Shown here piece by piece: positions 58,645 through 61,600 of a DNA stretch of 64,000 bases. The stretch lies in the NCBI GenBank assembly GCA_911728455.2, contig OU452239.1, forward strand, positions 62,001 to 126,000, in the 5' to 3' direction. The notes beneath the pieces were generated by a model. It saw nothing but the letters and a program-made list of their open reading frames with translations. It did no database searches and was not told where the DNA came from. This DNA is from Marthasterias glacialis. Lineage: Eukaryota > Echinodermata > Asteroidea > Forcipulatida > Asteriidae. Position numbers and translations under genes: made by a program. The stretch's first letter is position 1. Every line of letters starts with the position of its first letter.

Positions 58645-61600
58645 AGGTGTCTTACCAAGTGACTGACATTGATCACCCTCAAAGTCTGGTGGGCATTGAC
58701 ATTCACCAAAGATACAATATCCACCATTCAGACATGGTACCACACATTCTGGAACTAAATATAGGAAGAACTATTACTATACACAAGGTCTAACTCCCAA
58801 TCAGTGAAGTGTTTCAATACCAATTGATTTCTAATTAACAGTTTTTATTCAATTGTCTAAGAATGTGACGCTGAAGTCCACAGGTTCTCAAATTCTCGAA
58901 TTCGTAATAATTGTTATTTGAAGATTAAATCCAAGGTGCAAAGATCCCACTTCTAGTGACAGGCATTTTGTGTTTTTCCTGACGACTTCTTGTATTCATG
59001 AAATATTATCAGTTGAGATGTTAAATGTTTTTCTTCTTTCGACACTGTTTAAAAAATCCATCATAACATATAAGAATGAAAACAGAGTTACAATGAGAAA
59101 GGACCCACTAGAGAGCTAAGTGTGTTCTGACATACATTGTGAAATAAATAACTGTTTGACTTTGTTGGTAATGCATGAGATAAATAAAACAAGAATTACT
59201 CAAGTGTTGGATCTCATTGAGACACTACTCAATTCAAAGCAATAAATACTGATTGTCTGAACTCACTCTGTACAGTGATATTGATGAAGTTGAACTGCTT
59301 TCCAACAACACAGACATACGTCCCTGAATCTTGGGGTTGAACATTGAAGATTCTCAGAACAGTTTCTGCTGGTGATACTTCCTGGATAAATACTCTATCA
59401 TTGATACCTAGGAGTAAACAGAAAGTATACCTCAAGTGTGAGGTTTAGGTACCAGGTAATGGAATGACATACCTTGAGTGTGAGGTTTAGGTACCAGGTA
59501 ATGGAATGACATACCTTGAGTGTGAGGTTTAGGTACCAGGTAATGGAATGACATACCTTGAGTGTCAGGTTTAGGTACCAGGTAATGGAATGACACACCT
59601 TGAGTGTGAGGTTTAGGTACCAGGTAATGGAATGACATACCTTGAGTGTCAGGTTTAGGTACCAGGTAATGGAATGACATACCTTGAGTGTGAGGTTTAG
59701 GTACCAGGTAATGGAATGACATACCTTGAGTGTGAGGTTTAGGTACCAGGTAATGGAATGACATACCTTGAGTGTCAGTTTAGGTACCACGTAATGGAAT
59801 GACATACCTTGAGTGTCAGGTTTAGGTACCAGGTAATGGAATGACATACCTTGAGTGTGAGGTTTAGGTACCAGGTAATGGAATGACATACCTTGAGTGT
59901 GAGGTTTAGGTACCAGGTAATGGAATGACATACCTTGAGTGTGAGGTTTAGGTACCAGGTAATGGAATGACATACCTTGAGTGTGAGGTTTGACCTGCAT
60001 TGCGAATGAATCAAGCCAGATTGGGTTGCTAGGATACAGTCCACTCAGCTCACAACGAAAGGTTAAGTTAGAACCAATCAGAGGGAAGTCTATAATGTCA
60101 GGGTAGATGTTGACGATGTAGCCTTCATTGCCTGAAACACAATTAAATTCAACAAATTCATTTCTGATCTTTTATTCTTTCAGAAAATTTAGATGGAAGA
60201 GGAGGTTTGAAGTGTGTTTTGTGATACTTTGATTTGAGAATAAAAGATTTGAGTGGAGTACCTTTTTCACACTGGAGTCCGGTTAGTCCTGACGGACATT
60301 TGCATTTGCCATTGACACAAAATCCTCCGTTTACACATGGACGACTGTAGCAGTCAGGAACTATCAACAATATATAGAATATTATTAGTTAATAATCAAA
60401 TAAATTTTATTAGTTTACAATGAAGGTACATCTGACCATACCTGGATGTAATTGATTGGAATTCTTTTGTGAACAAGATGAGTGGGTCTACCTATAATCA
60501 ACTCTTCTCACATTATGATTAGCAAGATGTACAATATGTCAAAAATGTTCAATCTCATAATCACAAACAGACAGCCCCAAGAAAGACAGAGTTGTGACTC
60601 ACATTGTAGTATGACAGTGTGTGGTACAGACTGTTGGCCTACAATACACCTGTACGTTCCTTGATCTTCAGGTCTTAGATCCAGAATGACAAGTTTAGAT
60701 GCTGTTGTGGAGTGAACATCCCTGTAAACTCGCTGATTACTGTTACCTAACAGCAAGAAAACAAAAACAGAATATATCACCTATCTTGTCTTGTCCCCGT
60801 ATGTAGAAGCATATTTAAATATGTATTTTTTATTTTACAACAATGTGCCAGATTTTGTTTAAAGACTAAATTTGATTATTGATTTCAATATGCAAAATAA
60901 TCCTATCAATACAAAAAAAATAAGACCTTGGGGTTTTGATTCAATCTCAACTTACCCGATTGTTTTGCAGGAATGTTTTGACTGTCCAGTCCAAACCAAG
61001 TTGGGAACACCAAGACATTGTTGTTTTTGACCTCACAGATGACAGTAAGGTTAGAGTTGACTTCTGGATAGCCAAATGGATTTGGTGTAATGACCACGTC
61101 ATACTCAAACTGGGTATCCACTATTAAGAAAACAAATATATCAAAATAACACCTTTTCAAAATAAACCTTGTGCAGGCAAAAGTATACATATATTGTATT
61201 TTCTGATAAAATCAAACAAGTTTCTATCAAATTAAACCCGTTTCTATAGAAACTCTGTTTGCAAAAACAAATCCTCTAAATTTCATCCCTAGTTTGGCCC
61301 AAAATGAATTGGCTCTGTGCTGCATAGCAAAAGATTTTTTGTGCTGAGTACAAGTCAAGGCAATGAAATCAAATATACAAAAGGTTTTCCAATCTACTCA
61401 GCAACAGTACAGAAAAAGCAAGTCAAGATCTTTCAGAAGTTAGCAGGATGAGTTCTTATCAGGACTTACTTCGACTGGTTGAAAGTAGATATTATTACTC
61501 AGTGTAAGCCACATGGTGTAAACCAGAACCATTTTTTTTTTACCTTTTGACATAAAACCTTACCTGGGTAATCACACATCACTCCAGTAAACTCTGGCAG

